Of a stretch of 64,000 nt of DNA, positions 47,547 through 59,469 are shown piece by piece. The notes under the pieces are model-generated. The model was not told the DNA's origin and ran no database searches. It worked only from the letters and a program-made list of their open reading frames with translations. Within the stretch, counting starts at the first letter, position 1. Each line of letters opens with the position of its first letter. The DNA lies in contig JAKZHN010000028.1 in NCBI GenBank assembly GCA_037179335.1, forward strand, positions 62,001 through 126,000, read 5' to 3'. The position numbers and the translations under genes are program-made. Source of the DNA: Cyclaneusma minus (lineage: Eukaryota > Ascomycota > Leotiomycetes > Marthamycetales > Marthamycetaceae).

Positions 47547-49305
47547 ATGCCTACCCTTCCCAAGATCTACAACACCTACTTTGTGGCTATTACTGCCACA
47601 GTGGGTGGTATGCTGTGAGTATAGCTTTCCACTCCGTCACTCGATTTTCGCTTTTGAAAGGGGCAGCATCGCTACCTATGTCTGGAATTTATCCATTGGC
47701 CCGAAAACCTGGCTCCTCTACATTCACCGCCTTAATACAATCATTGTTTTCGGCAATCATGACAAACTTGGCATGCTCTCATATTGACAACCGTGCAGCT
47801 TTGGTTTTGATATTTCTTCCATGTCCGCCATCATCGGCACAAGTCAATACGACGACTATTTCAACAACCCAGCCGGTGTCACTCAAGGAGCTATTGGTTC
47901 AGCTCTTGCTGCTGGATCCGTGGTGGGATCTCTTATGGCAGGACCCCTCTCCAACAAGTTCGGCCGACGCGATGCTATATTCCTGGCTTGTTTCTGGTGG
48001 CTTCTTGGAACAGCCGTTCAAGTCTCGGTCCAAAACGTCGGTCAACTCATTGCTGGACGTATTCTGAACGGAGTCTGCGTTGGCGTCACCTCTTCCCAAG
48101 TCCCCGTCTACCTGGCTGAGATCGCCAAGAAGGAGAAGCGAGGTAGCATCATTGTGATCCAGCAACTGGCTATCGAATGGGGCATCTTCATCATGTTCTT
48201 CATCGGCTACGGCTGCTCCTTCATCAGCGGCACTGCTTCGTTCCGCACTGCCTGGGGAATCCAATTCGTTCCAGCAGTTGTTCTGATGCTGGGTCTCCCC
48301 TTCCTCCCTCGCTCTCCACGCTGGCTCGCCAAAGTCGGTCGCGAAGAAGAGGCCATTCAGACCCTTGCAAACATTCAAGCGAAAGGGAACAAGGACGATC
48401 CGCTTGTGGTGGCTGAATGGGAAGAGATCTATACCATCTTGACAGCTGAGCGAGAAGCTAGGGGAGGCTGGCGTCTGTTCGTCTACAATGGCATGTGGAA
48501 ACGAACGCTCGCAGGTATGTCTGTGCAAGCATGGCAGCAACTGTCTGGCGCCAATGTCATGACATACTACGTCGTCTACGTCTTCCAAATGGCTGGTCTC
48601 ACAGGCAACGTCAACCTGGTCAGTTCCGGTGTGCAATATGCGCTCTTAATTGTCTTCACCGGCGTCGTATTCTTCTTTATCGACCGTACTGGTCGTCGTC
48701 CATTACTCATCTATGGCGCCATGGCTATGGGAATTTGCCAGTTTGTCGTCGGAGGTGTTTTGGGAACTTATGGCAAGACCGTACCTGCAGGGAGCATCGG
48801 CGGTAATTACAACATTGTCATCCAAGTCGAGGGCGCGCCTGCACACACTGTCATTGCATTCTGTTACCTCCTTGTCATCGCCTACGCCCTGACCCTCGCA
48901 CCCGTCGCCTGGGTCTACGCCGCCGAAGTGTGGTCCCTGGAGACACGCGCCACCGGGATGGCGCTCGCAGCTGTGGCCAACTGGCTGTTCAACTTCGCGC
49001 TCGGTCTCTTCATCCCGCCCGCCTTCCTCAACATTACCTACAAGGTCTTTATCATCTTTGGCATTTTGTGCTTTGCCGCTGCCGCGCAAGCATTCTTCAC
49101 CTATCCTGAGACGTGCGGAAAAACGCTCGAGGAGATTGAGGTACTCTTTAGTAGTGCGGGCCCGAAGCCGTGGAAGACGAAGCCTGGAGACTCAAGGCTG
49201 GATGCGGAGATTGCAGCAGTTATTGACAGAAAGGCGCATGGAGAACCGGAGGTTATTCATCATATTGGCGATGAGAAGTCGGGCGCTATCCACCAGGAGG
49301 TTTGA
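47547..49305 (+). CDS. MFS sugar transporter (hexose/monosaccharide type)
   Basis: Two exons (47547-47614 and 47799-49305; 184 bp intron) give 524 residues. Splicing joins VGGML to FGFDISSMSAIIG, rebuilding the first transmembrane segment with its conserved GFD. Family marks follow: NKFGRRDA after helix 2, the PRSPRWL variant of PESPRxL before the central loop, QQLSGANVMTYY in helix 7, DRTGRRPL, and PETCGKTLEEIEVLF after helix 12. Twelve hydrophobic segments can be counted. The product is a plasma-membrane proton-sugar symporter or facilitator of the fungal hexose family; the QQLSGAN motif suits a monosaccharide carrier, but substrate and affinity cannot be read from sequence. The cytosolic tail is about 60 residues long and polar. 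Confidence 0.95.
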
Positions 49306-50899
49306 AGCTAGATATTCTGCTTTGCGGAAAGCGGTCTCTTGGATGGGGGAACGATTGTAGAACGGCGGCCGGAAGCCTCGCGTCAAAGGGGCTTTGGAAC
49401 TTAGCGTTAATGCATTTTTGAGACTAGCTTACATACCACATTTCAATGATAGCTGAGATTGATACCATATTTCTCGAAACCTTCTTTTAGGATGAAAGGG
49501 TGCTGATAGTGAGATGGATTGTAAAATGTTCCTTTCTGTTGGTTCACCGGGGGCAGGGTGCTAGCACTCAAAGTGAGAGTCCGAAAGGGTGTGTATTTAT
49601 GTCTGGGGATGGAGCTCTAAGGAGCTCCAAGCCCTTTTAAGGCTATTCTAAGTGTGGCTGCCTGCGGCAGCCACGCTAGTCCCAACACTTTCTTTCCATT
49701 GCTCAGAATGTCGATTTCTAAGGCAAAGCGATGGGGGGAGGGGGGGGAGAGGGTACCTAATTCAAGATATTGCAAAGAATTTGAGACTATCCAGACTGTA
49801 TCAAACAATACGAGGCGCCGGCAGAGGATCCACATGATCTGATCATTCAAGGAACTTGATAATATCCAAGTAGCTTGAAGCAACTCAGATGCTTTGAGAA
49901 TATGCAGATAACTTGAGGATTCAACTAAGTCGAGGGATAATCATGGGGACCTTGAATCTCATAACTCGTTCGAGATTTGGAAGGAGAGTGGAAAGCCATG
50001 GGGCACTCAAAAAGGGACACGGAAAGGGGCTTTGCGTCTTGATGGATGATGGTGGGCTGTGAGGTCAGCAAGAGTAAAGTACGGTTAACTACTACCTACA
50101 CTTATGGTCTAGAATGTAGTGTTGAGACCTGTGGTCATATGGAGGAGCAGGCAAACGAACGATTTGGAGACGCAAATACCGTGATTCTCTTCGCGACGAC
50201 AACTAGAGAAGATCGGAGGTGGTGGGGTGCTCAGAAAAGGGTTGCTTGCAAGTTCGGCATGCATGAGGAAGGGTTCGAGATGCCGCTCGGCGGAGTCATA
50301 ATGGTTACCTGAACGGCAGATTTCACCCTCTGCAACCAGTTCTTGTATATGCTGGGATGCATTAGTGGCCATGTATCACGAGCGTTTACGGCGTTATATA
50401 ACTCCGTGTGACGTAGCAGCCCAGGTCGTCCGAGTTCAGCATCACCTATACGAGGTAATTGACTCAGCGCCATACCCAAAGCGTCTTAGTGTCAGCTAAG
50501 CTTTTGTGGAACGCCACCAGCGGGGAATTGAACCGCAGAGCTGGAGGCTGGGGCTCAGCTTTCGGGTGGTGGCGCAAGAAGTAGGCGTCTACATCGTATC
50601 CGATGTAGGTATGCACTACTACCGCTGGTTCAATAAAGAACTTCTCAAACCCGTTGCTGTCTCACACCCAAAGCCCCAAAACCCCGCAACTGTCTATACC
50701 GCTCAGCCCACCAGCTGCTTTGTATAACTGTCCCGCGACTCCCTCCTCTTCCTCACCTTTTGCTTCGCCTTCCATTTGCGCTCTCCTCTCCTGAGCAGGC
50801 AAGCATCGTTGCAATCTTCATAGCAATCCTACATTATACCAAGCATTCCTCAAATTATCACCTCAACCTCTAAACTCGCCACCCGCTTCATCTGTCGCC
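49306..50899. other. Intergenic with hairpins and degenerate repeats
   Basis: No gene is supported in these 1.6 kb. It contains a strong hairpin at 49654-49674, a G-rich run near 49731-49755, and at about 49855-49930 degenerate units (ATATCCAAGTAGCTTGAAG) that resemble the interior of the MITE-like element at 36003-36472. An inverted repeat with 8 bp arms spans about 50511-50575. A pyrimidine-rich leader precedes the next start codon. Confidence 0.55.
49654..49674. repeat. Perfect hairpin, 9 bp stem with 3-base loop
   Basis: GTGGCTGCC, loop TGC, GGCAGCCAC form an exact stem. It lies about 350 bp downstream of the sugar transporter stop, next to another palindrome (GGAGCTCC). It could be part of a small repeat element or a 3' RNA structure. 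Confidence 0.7.
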
Positions 50900-52024
50900 A
50901 TGGCTGAAACCAATGGTGCTTCTAAGCCCAGCAACATCGACAGTAGTCTTGATGGTCCTTCACGATCGGCTCGCAGTGGCGACGCCTTGGTGAACGTGCA
51001 GCCGCCGAGAAGAGAGGATTTACAGCCGAGCTATGCCAAAACCTTGCAGGGTGAGACAGATGCTGGCCAACATGGATGGTATGGAGCTATGAGTGAGTTT
51101 CCCCAATTCGCACGCTACAACTCACGGCCTTGCTAACCACACCATGTACCAACAGTCAACAGCCTTGGTAGCTGTATCGGTAACATTGGAGCTATTCCTT
51201 GCTGCATCTTCTGTCCAAACCCGTACAAGCCCGTTTCGCAGGGTAATGTTGGCTTGGTCACCAAGTTCGGTCGTTTCTACCGCGCTGTGGATCCCGGTCT
51301 TGTCAAGATCAACCCCCTTAGCGAGAGGCTCATCCAGGTCGATGTCAAAATTCAGATTGTCGAAGTTCCACAGCAAGTCTGCATGACCAAGGACAATGTT
51401 ACGCTTCATCTTACCTCCGTCATCTACTACCACATCACCTCGCCTCACAAGGCCGCCTTCGGTATTTCAAACGTCCGTCAAGCACTCATCGAGCGTACCC
51501 AGACCACTCTCCGCCATGTTGTAGGAGCGCGTGTTCTCCAGGACGTCATCGAGCGTCGTGAGGAGATCGCCCAGAGCATTGGAGAAATAATCGAAGATGT
51601 CGCTATGGGCTGGGGTGTGCAAGTCGAGAGCATGCTGATTAAGGACATCATCTTCAGCAACGAACTGCAAGACTCGCTCTCCATGGCCGCCCAAAGCAAG
51701 CGTATCGGAGAATCGAAAGTTATCGCCGCACGCGCCGAAGTCGAGTCTGCCAAGCTCATGCGCCAAGCAGCCGACATTCTGTCCTCGGCACCGGCTATGC
51801 AAATTCGATACCTCGAGGCCATGCAAGCCATGGCCAAAACGGCCAACAGCAAGGTCATCTTCCTACCTGCAGCAAACAACATGGCTGGCCCTTCAGCGGC
51901 TATGCAGGAAGCGTTCGAGGACAATGAACACCATGGAGGTGACGCGGCCAAGGCCTATGACTTTGGAGGTGGGAGTTCCGGTTTTAAGCAGGCTATGGAC
52001 GCCCGCGTTGTTGAGAACATCTAG
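50900..52024 (+). CDS. Stomatin-like SPFH/Band 7 membrane protein
   Basis: Two exons (50900-51092 and 51156-52024, 63 bp intron) give 353 residues. After a polar N-terminal region of about 64 residues, the splice junction opens a short hydrophobic, cysteine-rich hairpin (GAIPCCIFCPNPYKPV, about residues 76-91), expected to insert in the membrane from one side and possibly be palmitoylated. The Band 7 domain follows: QGNVGLVTKFGRFYRAVDPG, then TKDNVTLHLTSVIYY and RTTLR-like segments (RTQTTLRHVVG), and the helical part with ERREEIAQSIGE and ESKVIAARAEVESAKLMRQA. The C-terminus is Gly/Ser-rich. Such proteins oligomerise into membrane scaffolds; which membrane is unknown, and no mitochondrial presequence is apparent, arguing against the Slp2 type. 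Confidence 0.93.
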
Positions 52025-52840
52025 TTTCTCCTCGGTCCTTGTGTCTGTCACAGCCGACACGTGCTGACTTGTGCCTTGCGTTGCACAGCTTGGTCTACAT
52101 GATTGCTCTCGTCGAGCTCGTCCGGCTCAATGTGTATGGTTTTGACTTCTGGCGGTCGGATTCCGGCTCGGTCTGTATTGATAGTCTTGGTCTGCATGGG
52201 CTATGGGTCCAGCTGCTTTCAACGTGCAATGGCTTGATGAAGCCTGGGAAGGGTTTTGTTAAGGACTTCCGGATGGACATGGATTTTTACTGGTTGGCGA
52301 ATACCCCTCGGTCGTTATTGATCAACTTCCTTGTCTCGTAGTTCTTTTAGTTCCGGAATGATACCAATTTCCTTCTGAGTTCTACTCTCATTGTGATCTA
52401 GTGACTTTCTTACCCTTTGATGGTGTTGGCGCACAAGGTCTATCTTTGAATCTGTTAGGCATTGCAAGCTCACTTTCCACCAAGCTTATTTCATCAACTT
52501 CACAAGCAGCTTGAGGACATCGAAGTTAGAGAAAGACGTTGTATACCTACTCGAACAAGCAAAGAAACTATCTAGGTAGTTACCATCAATCCACCCAGTT
52601 GCAAAGCACAGCTGACAGCGCCAAGCAGAAAGAGAAACGAGAACCAGCGAACGAAACAACAAAAAAAGCCAAGCACAAAAGACAAATCCCAAGCCGCCAA
52701 CTCCCGCACGCCAAACCCCCCAATTACTGCACCGGCCACCTAGCTGCCAGACCCATCACTTCCAAGACAGATCCCAACCCCCCCCCCCTGAACACCTTGC
52801 GCGGTGGAGCCATTGCGAGCTGCTCGTCTAGCTCTTTCCA
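52025..52840. other. Intergenic between convergent genes
   Basis: The 3' regions of the stomatin-like gene and the small unknown gene meet here. A run of 11 C lies at 52778-52788. Frames of 60-105 codons are low complexity and unsupported. Confidence 0.6.
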
Positions 52841-53447
52841 CTATTCCTCAATGTAGTCAGCCATGTCCTCGGCGTCGGCGTCGTATCCACCTTCCAGATT
52901 CATCTCTCGGTCGAAGGCAAGGTCGTCCAAGTCGTAGGAGGCGAGGGGGTTGTATGGGATGCGAGGCTGGTTGGCCGGGATTTCGATAGATTGGAAGACT
53001 TGCTCGTGGTACTGGTAGTCGGCAGGGGCTGAACCGGCCCGTTCTTGTTGGGGTGGTGGTGAGGGAGACGGGAAATGGCGGCGCGGCAGTGAGACGACAA
53101 GCTGCTGGTTTTCAGGGGCTGCTGCCGGTGCCGGTGCCTGGACGTGACGACGGCGGCGTTGGCGGGTGACGGGAGGCAGGCCCTGGAGGATTGGCGAGCG
53201 TGGGTGCGAGAGAATGTTGTTGCTGCGGGAGACACGAGTCCAACCAGCTCCGAGAGCGCCAGAAGAGACTTGGTAGGCTAGAGCAGCTTTGGCAGCGGTC
53301 TTGGCGGCGCGAGGACGAGTTCGTCGCTCAATGCTGAAGGGAGTTAGTGATAGAGCTCACTTGGGATGAGGGTAATGTGGTGACGAGTTAAGTTGGATTC
53401 AGGGGAATGGCTTACAGCTCGACGGGACGTTGTCGTTTTGGTGCCAT
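52841..53447 (-). CDS. Small unknown protein (174 aa)
   Basis: Two exons on the minus strand, 53447-53416 and 53333-52841, are joined across an 82 bp intron (GTAAGC...CCCTTCAG). Exon 1 gives MAPKRQRPVEL; exon 2 continues IERRTRPRAAKTAAKAALAY and stays open to the stop at 52841-52843. The N-terminal half is basic and Ala/Arg-rich, the middle is Pro/Gln/Ala-rich, and the last 60 residues contain the more distinctive NPLASYDLDDLAFDREM and an acidic end. The start context is good and the leader is a CT-rich tract (GA-rich on the plus strand, 53470-53495). No domain was recognised; a nuclear role would be only a guess from the basic N-terminus. Its main frame lacks an early ATG after the intron, so a plain ORF search would miss it. 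Confidence 0.75.
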
Positions 53448-54211
53448 CTTAGCCAGCAAGAGGCAGAGAAGAGAGATAGAGAGAGAGAGAGGTGTGTGGT
53501 TGTTGGGACAATTGATGCCGGAGGCAGAGGATTTAACGAAAAGATGGGTCAAAAGCTTGGTGGGAAATACAACAGAGGTTGCAGTAGGCTTTCGTGGTTG
53601 GCCGTTGGAAGAAAAGAAGAGAAAGAGGGGAAGACAGGAAGGATGGTTTTGACTTACTGTTGTCGCTATTGTGTAGGAACCTGAATAGGGCTGAAAATGA
53701 AGCTATTGATGGCATTGCCAGGGACAATGGCCACAATGGAGCGCGGGATATTAGTGGGTGCCGTCAACAGTTCGCTGACAATAGGGGACGACAATGGGTA
53801 CAATGGAGGCTGGCAAAAAGGGGAATCGGGAAGCGAGTAGTAAGGCCATTATTCGCAGCACGATTCAGCCTCAATGCGAATAATACTGCCGCTAGATTTG
53901 GATTCCTTTCCATCTTTTCGTCCCACTGTAGCTATCGGATATGGGATCTCTCGCGCGTCAGGCTGAACACCTGCTGCTATCGAGGTCTCTCTCCCGTTGA
54001 TGGATCTATGTCTCGCGCAGCTATGCATTAGCACTTCCCATTACGTATGAGATGGGCGCCTGTGTTGAGGAACAGAGAGATAGCTGCAACTCATGTCTAG
54101 CCTGGCTGCCTCTAATTCTGGCGTCTGGAACGCCAATCCCCGACCTGTTTCGCTCTTGACGCCTTCCCGAAACTCCCGATAAACTCCAGATCCTGTCACT
54201 TCAAAGCCAAT
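53448..54211. other. Intergenic between CSN4 and the small unknown gene
   Basis: This holds the promoter of the small unknown gene, with a GA microsatellite at about 53475-53492, and the 3' end of CSN4. A 145-codon frame at 53594-54031 shows no domain. Confidence 0.55.
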
Positions 54212-55510
54212 CTACACAACAAGAGTTGCAGCAACGAAATCCTAGCATATCAGTTAGTACCGACGAAACCAAATGCAGGCATTTGCACTTACCGGGTATC
54301 GAGCTTGTAAGGCGCTTGTAGTCTTTTCCACCTCCTCAGCCAGACCTTCCACGTTGGCATCATATCTCTTGAGCTCCTTTCCTACAATTTCCTGAGCCCG
54401 TCCGCTTCCCTTCTTCCCTGTAGCTTCTCCACTCTCAAACCAGATGATTCGATCGATTTGGTCCAGCTTGCCCACCAACCGACCCTGCTCAATCATCTTT
54501 GCCGTAGTCTCCTCCGCCTTGTCTCCATCTGTTCCCAGCAACGCGCCCAGAGCATCAAATCCAATGTTGCTGTACAGCCTCGATGCGCCGAGCAGGTTGT
54601 GCTCCACCACAGCCCTTGCAAGAACTGTAGATCCATCGGCCGTCTTAGCCAGCTGGTGAGGCTGGAGACTGCCAGCAAATTCCTCTACTTCTGCGGGCGC
54701 AAGCAGTCGATCGAGGAACATCTTCTCTAAGATACCGTACTCTTTCAGTCCTGTCGCGCGCTCATCTTTGTACAGCCTGCCCAGTGCCCTACTCCTAGCG
54801 GGTCCAGCCGGAGCCAGCACAGCACATTTAATTGCCATACTCAGGGTATGCAGGCGCTCTTCTTCGGCAATGATATTCATGAAACTGATATCCTGATAGC
54901 CTTGGGCAGCCGCCAAGAATTCCCTATTCGAATCTTGAATACGCGCCTGGCTCAATTTGAAGTGCAGGTTCAAATCACGGTCGCTAATCATGTACATGAT
55001 GTTCTTCGCCTTGTTCAGGAACATCTCGGCTTTAACGCTGTCATCGACCTCCAGGTAATTTCGCACGATTCGGATCCAGGTCCTGACTTTGTCCTCCTCG
55101 GTGACCTTGCGCTGTGAACTCTCAAGCGGCATGTTCGCCAGAATCTCGGCAGCGTGCTCGAAATCCTCGTCTTCTTCGTAGGCCGTGGCCATGACATTGC
55201 GAATGGCGGCGTCGGCTTCTTCGTATGAGCGATGCGAGGCCTGGATTGCATTCAGCGCATGGTTGCCGACGGAAATCTTGGTGTCATGGTTGGGCACAGC
55301 GGCAAGGACGTCGACGAAGGAGGTGAAGAGCTCGCGCAGGACACCGGCGTTGAGGGTTTGGCCGAGCATGGAATCGAGGAGTGAATTCAGGTCATCGGCG
55401 GTTGTGGCGGGGGCCTTGATGTTGGCGAGCAGAGCCTGGTAGGCCGAGCCTTTGTCCCCAGTGGACTGCTCGATGCCGAGGAGGGCCGTCTTCATCGTCT
55501 GGTCGGCCAT
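54212..55510 (-). CDS. CSN4: COP9 signalosome subunit 4
   Basis: Two exons on the minus strand (55510-54293 and 54241-54212, 51 bp intron with TACTAAC branch site) give 415 residues, normal for this subunit. The COP9 signalosome removes Nedd8 from cullins and so controls SCF-type ubiquitin ligases; in filamentous fungi it governs development and light response. The N-terminal two-thirds are helical repeats (for example RTWIRIVRNYLEVDDSVKAE and ISDRDLNLHFKLSQARIQDS); the PCI domain lies near residues 200-360 with KCAVLAPAGPARSRALGRLY and EFAGSLQPHQLA. The last exon encodes only DFVAATLVV, the family's usual end; without the splice the frame would run into an artificial tail. It is divergent from MPS1. 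Confidence 0.94.
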
Positions 55511-56336
55511 GACTCAGGATTATGTGGAGGGATTGGGAAATGCTCGAGGCGTGGCTTTGGAGCCGTTTTGAGGTGTGTGGTTGTTCAAGTGCAGTGGTGA
55601 GGAGCTTCGTTTGGCGGGGATAAGCTTAGCCCCACCAGGCCAGGAGTGGGCTGTCAAATGCGAATTACCGGACGACGACGATACATAGCTCGGGACGGGA
55701 AGATGTGGCTGATCACGAACGGCAACACTACGATAAGGTGATGGGTGTTGCAGTGTGTAGGTAGCTTTGGCTAGCTTCTAGGTAGATACCCAATTTGGTT
55801 TGTTTGTCTCCAGTCAATTCTCCTGAAAATCCAAACACTCAAGCAGCTCCCAAAGATGTGACTTGGAAGGTCTATCGCATCTCCCCGTGATATCCTTGCC
55901 ACCATCTGGTCTACTGCGATCGCAGCTTCTTAGCTCTGGAATTATTCCGGTGTTCACCAAGTAGTAGCACCAAAAGTGAAGCCCAGCGCCCAGCAATGTT
56001 TTGCTCTAAGTTGCCCCTAGCAACAACGCTCCTGCCTCCAAGCCTTGCGCGCCGATCTCGCGAATTTCCGTCGCGATCCCACAATTCGACCTCGACATCG
56101 CCCTTTCCCCTACTCGCCCACCGCCCGACGTGTGTTGATTAACGCCACCCTCAACGCCATCCGCCTCGACAGCGTCAATCGAAGCCTCCGCTGAGAATAT
56201 CCGGCCTTCGCGGCGCATTCTTTCTTGCTTCACCGAGTTTCCATTCGCCGTCCTGAAGACCATGTCGAAATTGTTTTCCAACAACATCCCTTCTCTGTCT
56301 TGATCCGCTGCGGCAGTCCCGCTAATCCTCGTCCCC
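55511..56336. other. Divergent intergenic region, CSN4/MPS1
   Basis: 826 bp separate two head-to-head genes. Frames inside are short and unsupported. A pyrimidine-rich tract toward 56337 probably belongs to the MPS1 leader. Confidence 0.55.
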
Positions 56337-59300
56337 ATGGCTATCCACTCCCCGACTCCAGTGGGCTCTAGCCACTTCGCTCTCCCCAAATCCAAGCGCA
56401 CCAATGTGCGCCCGCAAGCTGTCCGACGTCCTGCCTACCAATTCCAACATGTCGATGATGTCAGTTCCGACGATTCCGAGCCCGTCCGGCCTATGAAGCT
56501 CAGCGCTCTCACAGAGGCCCTTCTCAACGCCAACGCCGATGCCATCAACGGCTCAAGCGATCAATACGTCGCACACGAGCTTCTGAATGACCACTACAAT
56601 AACACTCCCCATGACTTTCGTTACAACGATGGCTACGAAAGCAAACAAAATTTTGTTCAAAACATGTACAACGAAGAACCCGTGGTTTTAGGAAGATCTG
56701 CCTCGGGGTCTTCTGGAGCACGAAGGAGACTGTTCGCGGAGAGATCTCCGGATAACCTCGAGAGCAACATAGCGCGGGATAACAACAGCCCCTATGCACC
56801 ACAAAATACGGCTGGTTCAGGCGGTTCCGGTAGCTCAGCAAGGAGGGTCATCACTTTGAAATCTCGCGACTCTTACAACCACTACAATGGCCCGTCACCC
56901 GAACAGAAGCAAGATGTAACCAGAGCCGAAGATGAACAGAGAGCAGCAGCTGGGGCCGAAAGAGTGCGCAGGCTTCTGGACGCCCGTGGTGTCGAAGAAG
57001 CGTCCCACATGAATTTGGAGACTCCAGCACCAATGCCTCGGAGACTTCGCGCCGGTTCCAGCTCCAACAACTTGAAACTTGGTAGCTCTGTAGGATCGTC
57101 CGATAGGCTCGCAGGAAGGACCGGTGTAAGGTTCTTCGAGGGTGGTGAGGATCATGTAGCGCCTCGAACATCTCGCCCATCCTCGAATTCCAACAACCAG
57201 AAATTCGGTATCCCCTCTGCCGCGTCCTCTAGTGGGCTTGCGGCTAGAGCTAGTATCGTTTCGTATGAGAATGGCCAGGACAACGGTGAAGCTGCGTATT
57301 CAGTTATAGCTGCAAATACGCAACAAGCAACTGGCCATGGCAGTGCACAAAAGACTGGAGTTATTGCAGCTGCCAAAATACGCAATGCTGAGGACATAGG
57401 CTTGCAGAGTTCTATGCGAGTCAAGCGTGCTGGGAGGGCCGGTGGCATGCTGAGTGGTCCGGCCAGAAGGGGTCGAAGACACCAGGTAGAACGCGAGCCC
57501 AGTCCCGTTCAGGACGATGCCGAACAAATTGACAATGACATCGAGCAAATGCGTCAAAGTCAGGAGCCAGAAAGCCAACGCCCTGGGAGCAGGAACAGCC
57601 ATCAGTCAAAAGCGGCCGGACGCCTGTCTCTGGAACATGGAGAGCAACTGGAAGCATTTCAGCACGAATCGAAGGAATTCCACGACAAGAACGGCTTCCT
57701 TCCTAAATTATCCCTTGAAAAACGGCAGAGAGACAGTATGGGACCTGTCAATGGGTATGCCTCTCGTCGACAAAGTAGCATCGACGCTGTTCTTAAGCAG
57801 AAGCCAGAGGGTTCCCGTTTAAATAGCAGTAGCGGCCAGGATTCCAAGTCATCTGAACGCGCTCGCGAATACGATCAACATATGGAAGATCTGAAGCAGG
57901 AAATGCAAGCATTCAAAGAGAAATATGGCTTCACTCCTGACCCAGAAGGACGACAAAACAAGGAAGTTGCATCTCTCATGGAATCTGTTCCTCGCCGCCG
58001 AGCCCGCAGAACACCACAGCCTGAACGCGTAGCTGAGAAAAAGCTCCCAAGCCGAATGACATCTGCGCAAGACCATCCTGCTGAGCCGAAGATTGCTGTC
58101 CGACAAGACCACGACGCACGAGCACCCGGATCTGGTGCCTTACCTCAACCTGTCCCCAAGCAAGAGCTCGCTCCACGACCTGAGCCAAATGCCAGGCCAG
58201 CCTTGGGACCCCGGGACGACAATGTTCCACACAGGGCGCCACCTCCTCCGCCAAAGATGTCTGTAATTGATATTGCGACTGCTTCAGGCGGCGCGTCCGT
58301 TATCAACGAAGCTAGTAAGAAGCGCAATAATATCCGAATCAATGGCAGGGTTTACACCCGTATGGAACGGATTGGAAAAGGAGGCAGTGGGGTGGTCCAT
58401 CGCGTGATGGCTGAGAATCACAAGTCCTTTGCCTGGAAAAAGGTAGACCTTCGGCAGTGTAATGAGGCGGCAATTCGGGCGTGCAAGGGAGAAATTGATC
58501 TCCTGAGAAAATTGAGGACCGAAGAACGTGTCGTTCGATTAATTGACTATGAACATAATCGAGAAAAGCAGGTGCTTCACGTGGTAAGTTCCTCCTAGTA
58601 GGTTGGCACCAAGTACGTCTACTGATTGTTCTATACTATAGCTTATGGAGATGGGAGAGTTGGATTTCTACAAACTCCTTCACGCACGACAAAATGACGA
58701 AGCAGAAGCAGGCGCACACTTCGATCCAAGCTTTGTTCGATTCTATTGGAAGGAACTGCTCGAATGTATCCAGGCTGTGCACAGGCGAGATATTGTGCAT
58801 CTGGATCTCAAGCCTGCCAATCTTCTTATCGCCCAGGGCAAGCTGAAGCTGATCGATTTCGGCATCGCGGGTGCGATCGAGACTGACGAAACTTGCAATG
58901 TGCACCGTCAGCACCAGATCGGTACTCCAAATTACATGTCCCCTGAGTCATTGGAATACGCCCAGACAGAGGGCGACGATCAGCACTACAAGGTCGGAAA
59001 GCCCAGCGATATCTGGAGTTTGGGCTGCATGCTGTACCAAATGGTTTACGGAACTACCCCTTTCAATCATATCAAGAGCACGATGCACAAATGGCACGCG
59101 ATTCTGGACCCAAACGTCGAGATATCGTATCCCGAGACAGGATTTGGGGATAGAGTCAAAGTCCCTCGCTCCTTGATCAAGACGATGAAGAAGTGCTTGC
59201 ACAGGAATCCCAGTGCGAGGCCGACAGTGGAGCAGCTACTGGATGAGACGGACCCTTTCCTGTACCCTGGGGACTGCCAGGAGAATCATCTGCCTGCGGG

Positions 59301-59469
59301 CCATCTCCCGATTGACGAAGCTTTCATGAGCAAGCTCGTTGCTGCCGTCTATGAGAAAATCCGCACTGAAGACCAGGCGTCGGATACTATCATTACGCAG
59401 GAGTGGCCTAAGCAGTTCATGAACGCCTTGAGGATTCGCAAAGCTGCCGAGGGCTTGATCAAGGGGTAG
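56337..59469 (+). CDS. MPS1: Mps1/TTK-type spindle checkpoint protein kinase
   Basis: Two exons (56337-58583 and 58642-59469, 58 bp intron) give 1024 residues. The first 670 are low complexity and polar, with a repeated small motif (KEFHDKNGFLPKLS and MQAFKEKYGFTPD) near residues 440-540. The kinase domain starts near residue 670: glycine loop ERIGKGGSGVVHRV, Lys in FAWKKVDL, catalytic loop HLDLKPANLL (Asp about 804), DFG (about 821-823), and GTPNYMSPE. The non-RD catalytic loop and the GTPNYMSPE activation segment are typical of the Mps1/TTK family, which phosphorylates kinetochore proteins such as Knl1/Spc105 to start the spindle checkpoint and takes part in spindle pole duplication. The splice joins LHV to LMEMGELDFYKLL in phase. 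The start codon at 56337 is the first in frame. Confidence 0.94.

Noticed and set aside
47899..48636. 245-codon frame antisense to the sugar transporter
   Set aside because: It mirrors the codon pattern of the transporter and has no domain.
50511..50575. Minus-strand tRNA gene (GGTTCAATTCC resembles a T-arm)
   Set aside because: The distance between the would-be acceptor strands is about 59 bases, no D-arm or anticodon arm can be formed, and the T-stem has a mismatch; only an inverted repeat remains.
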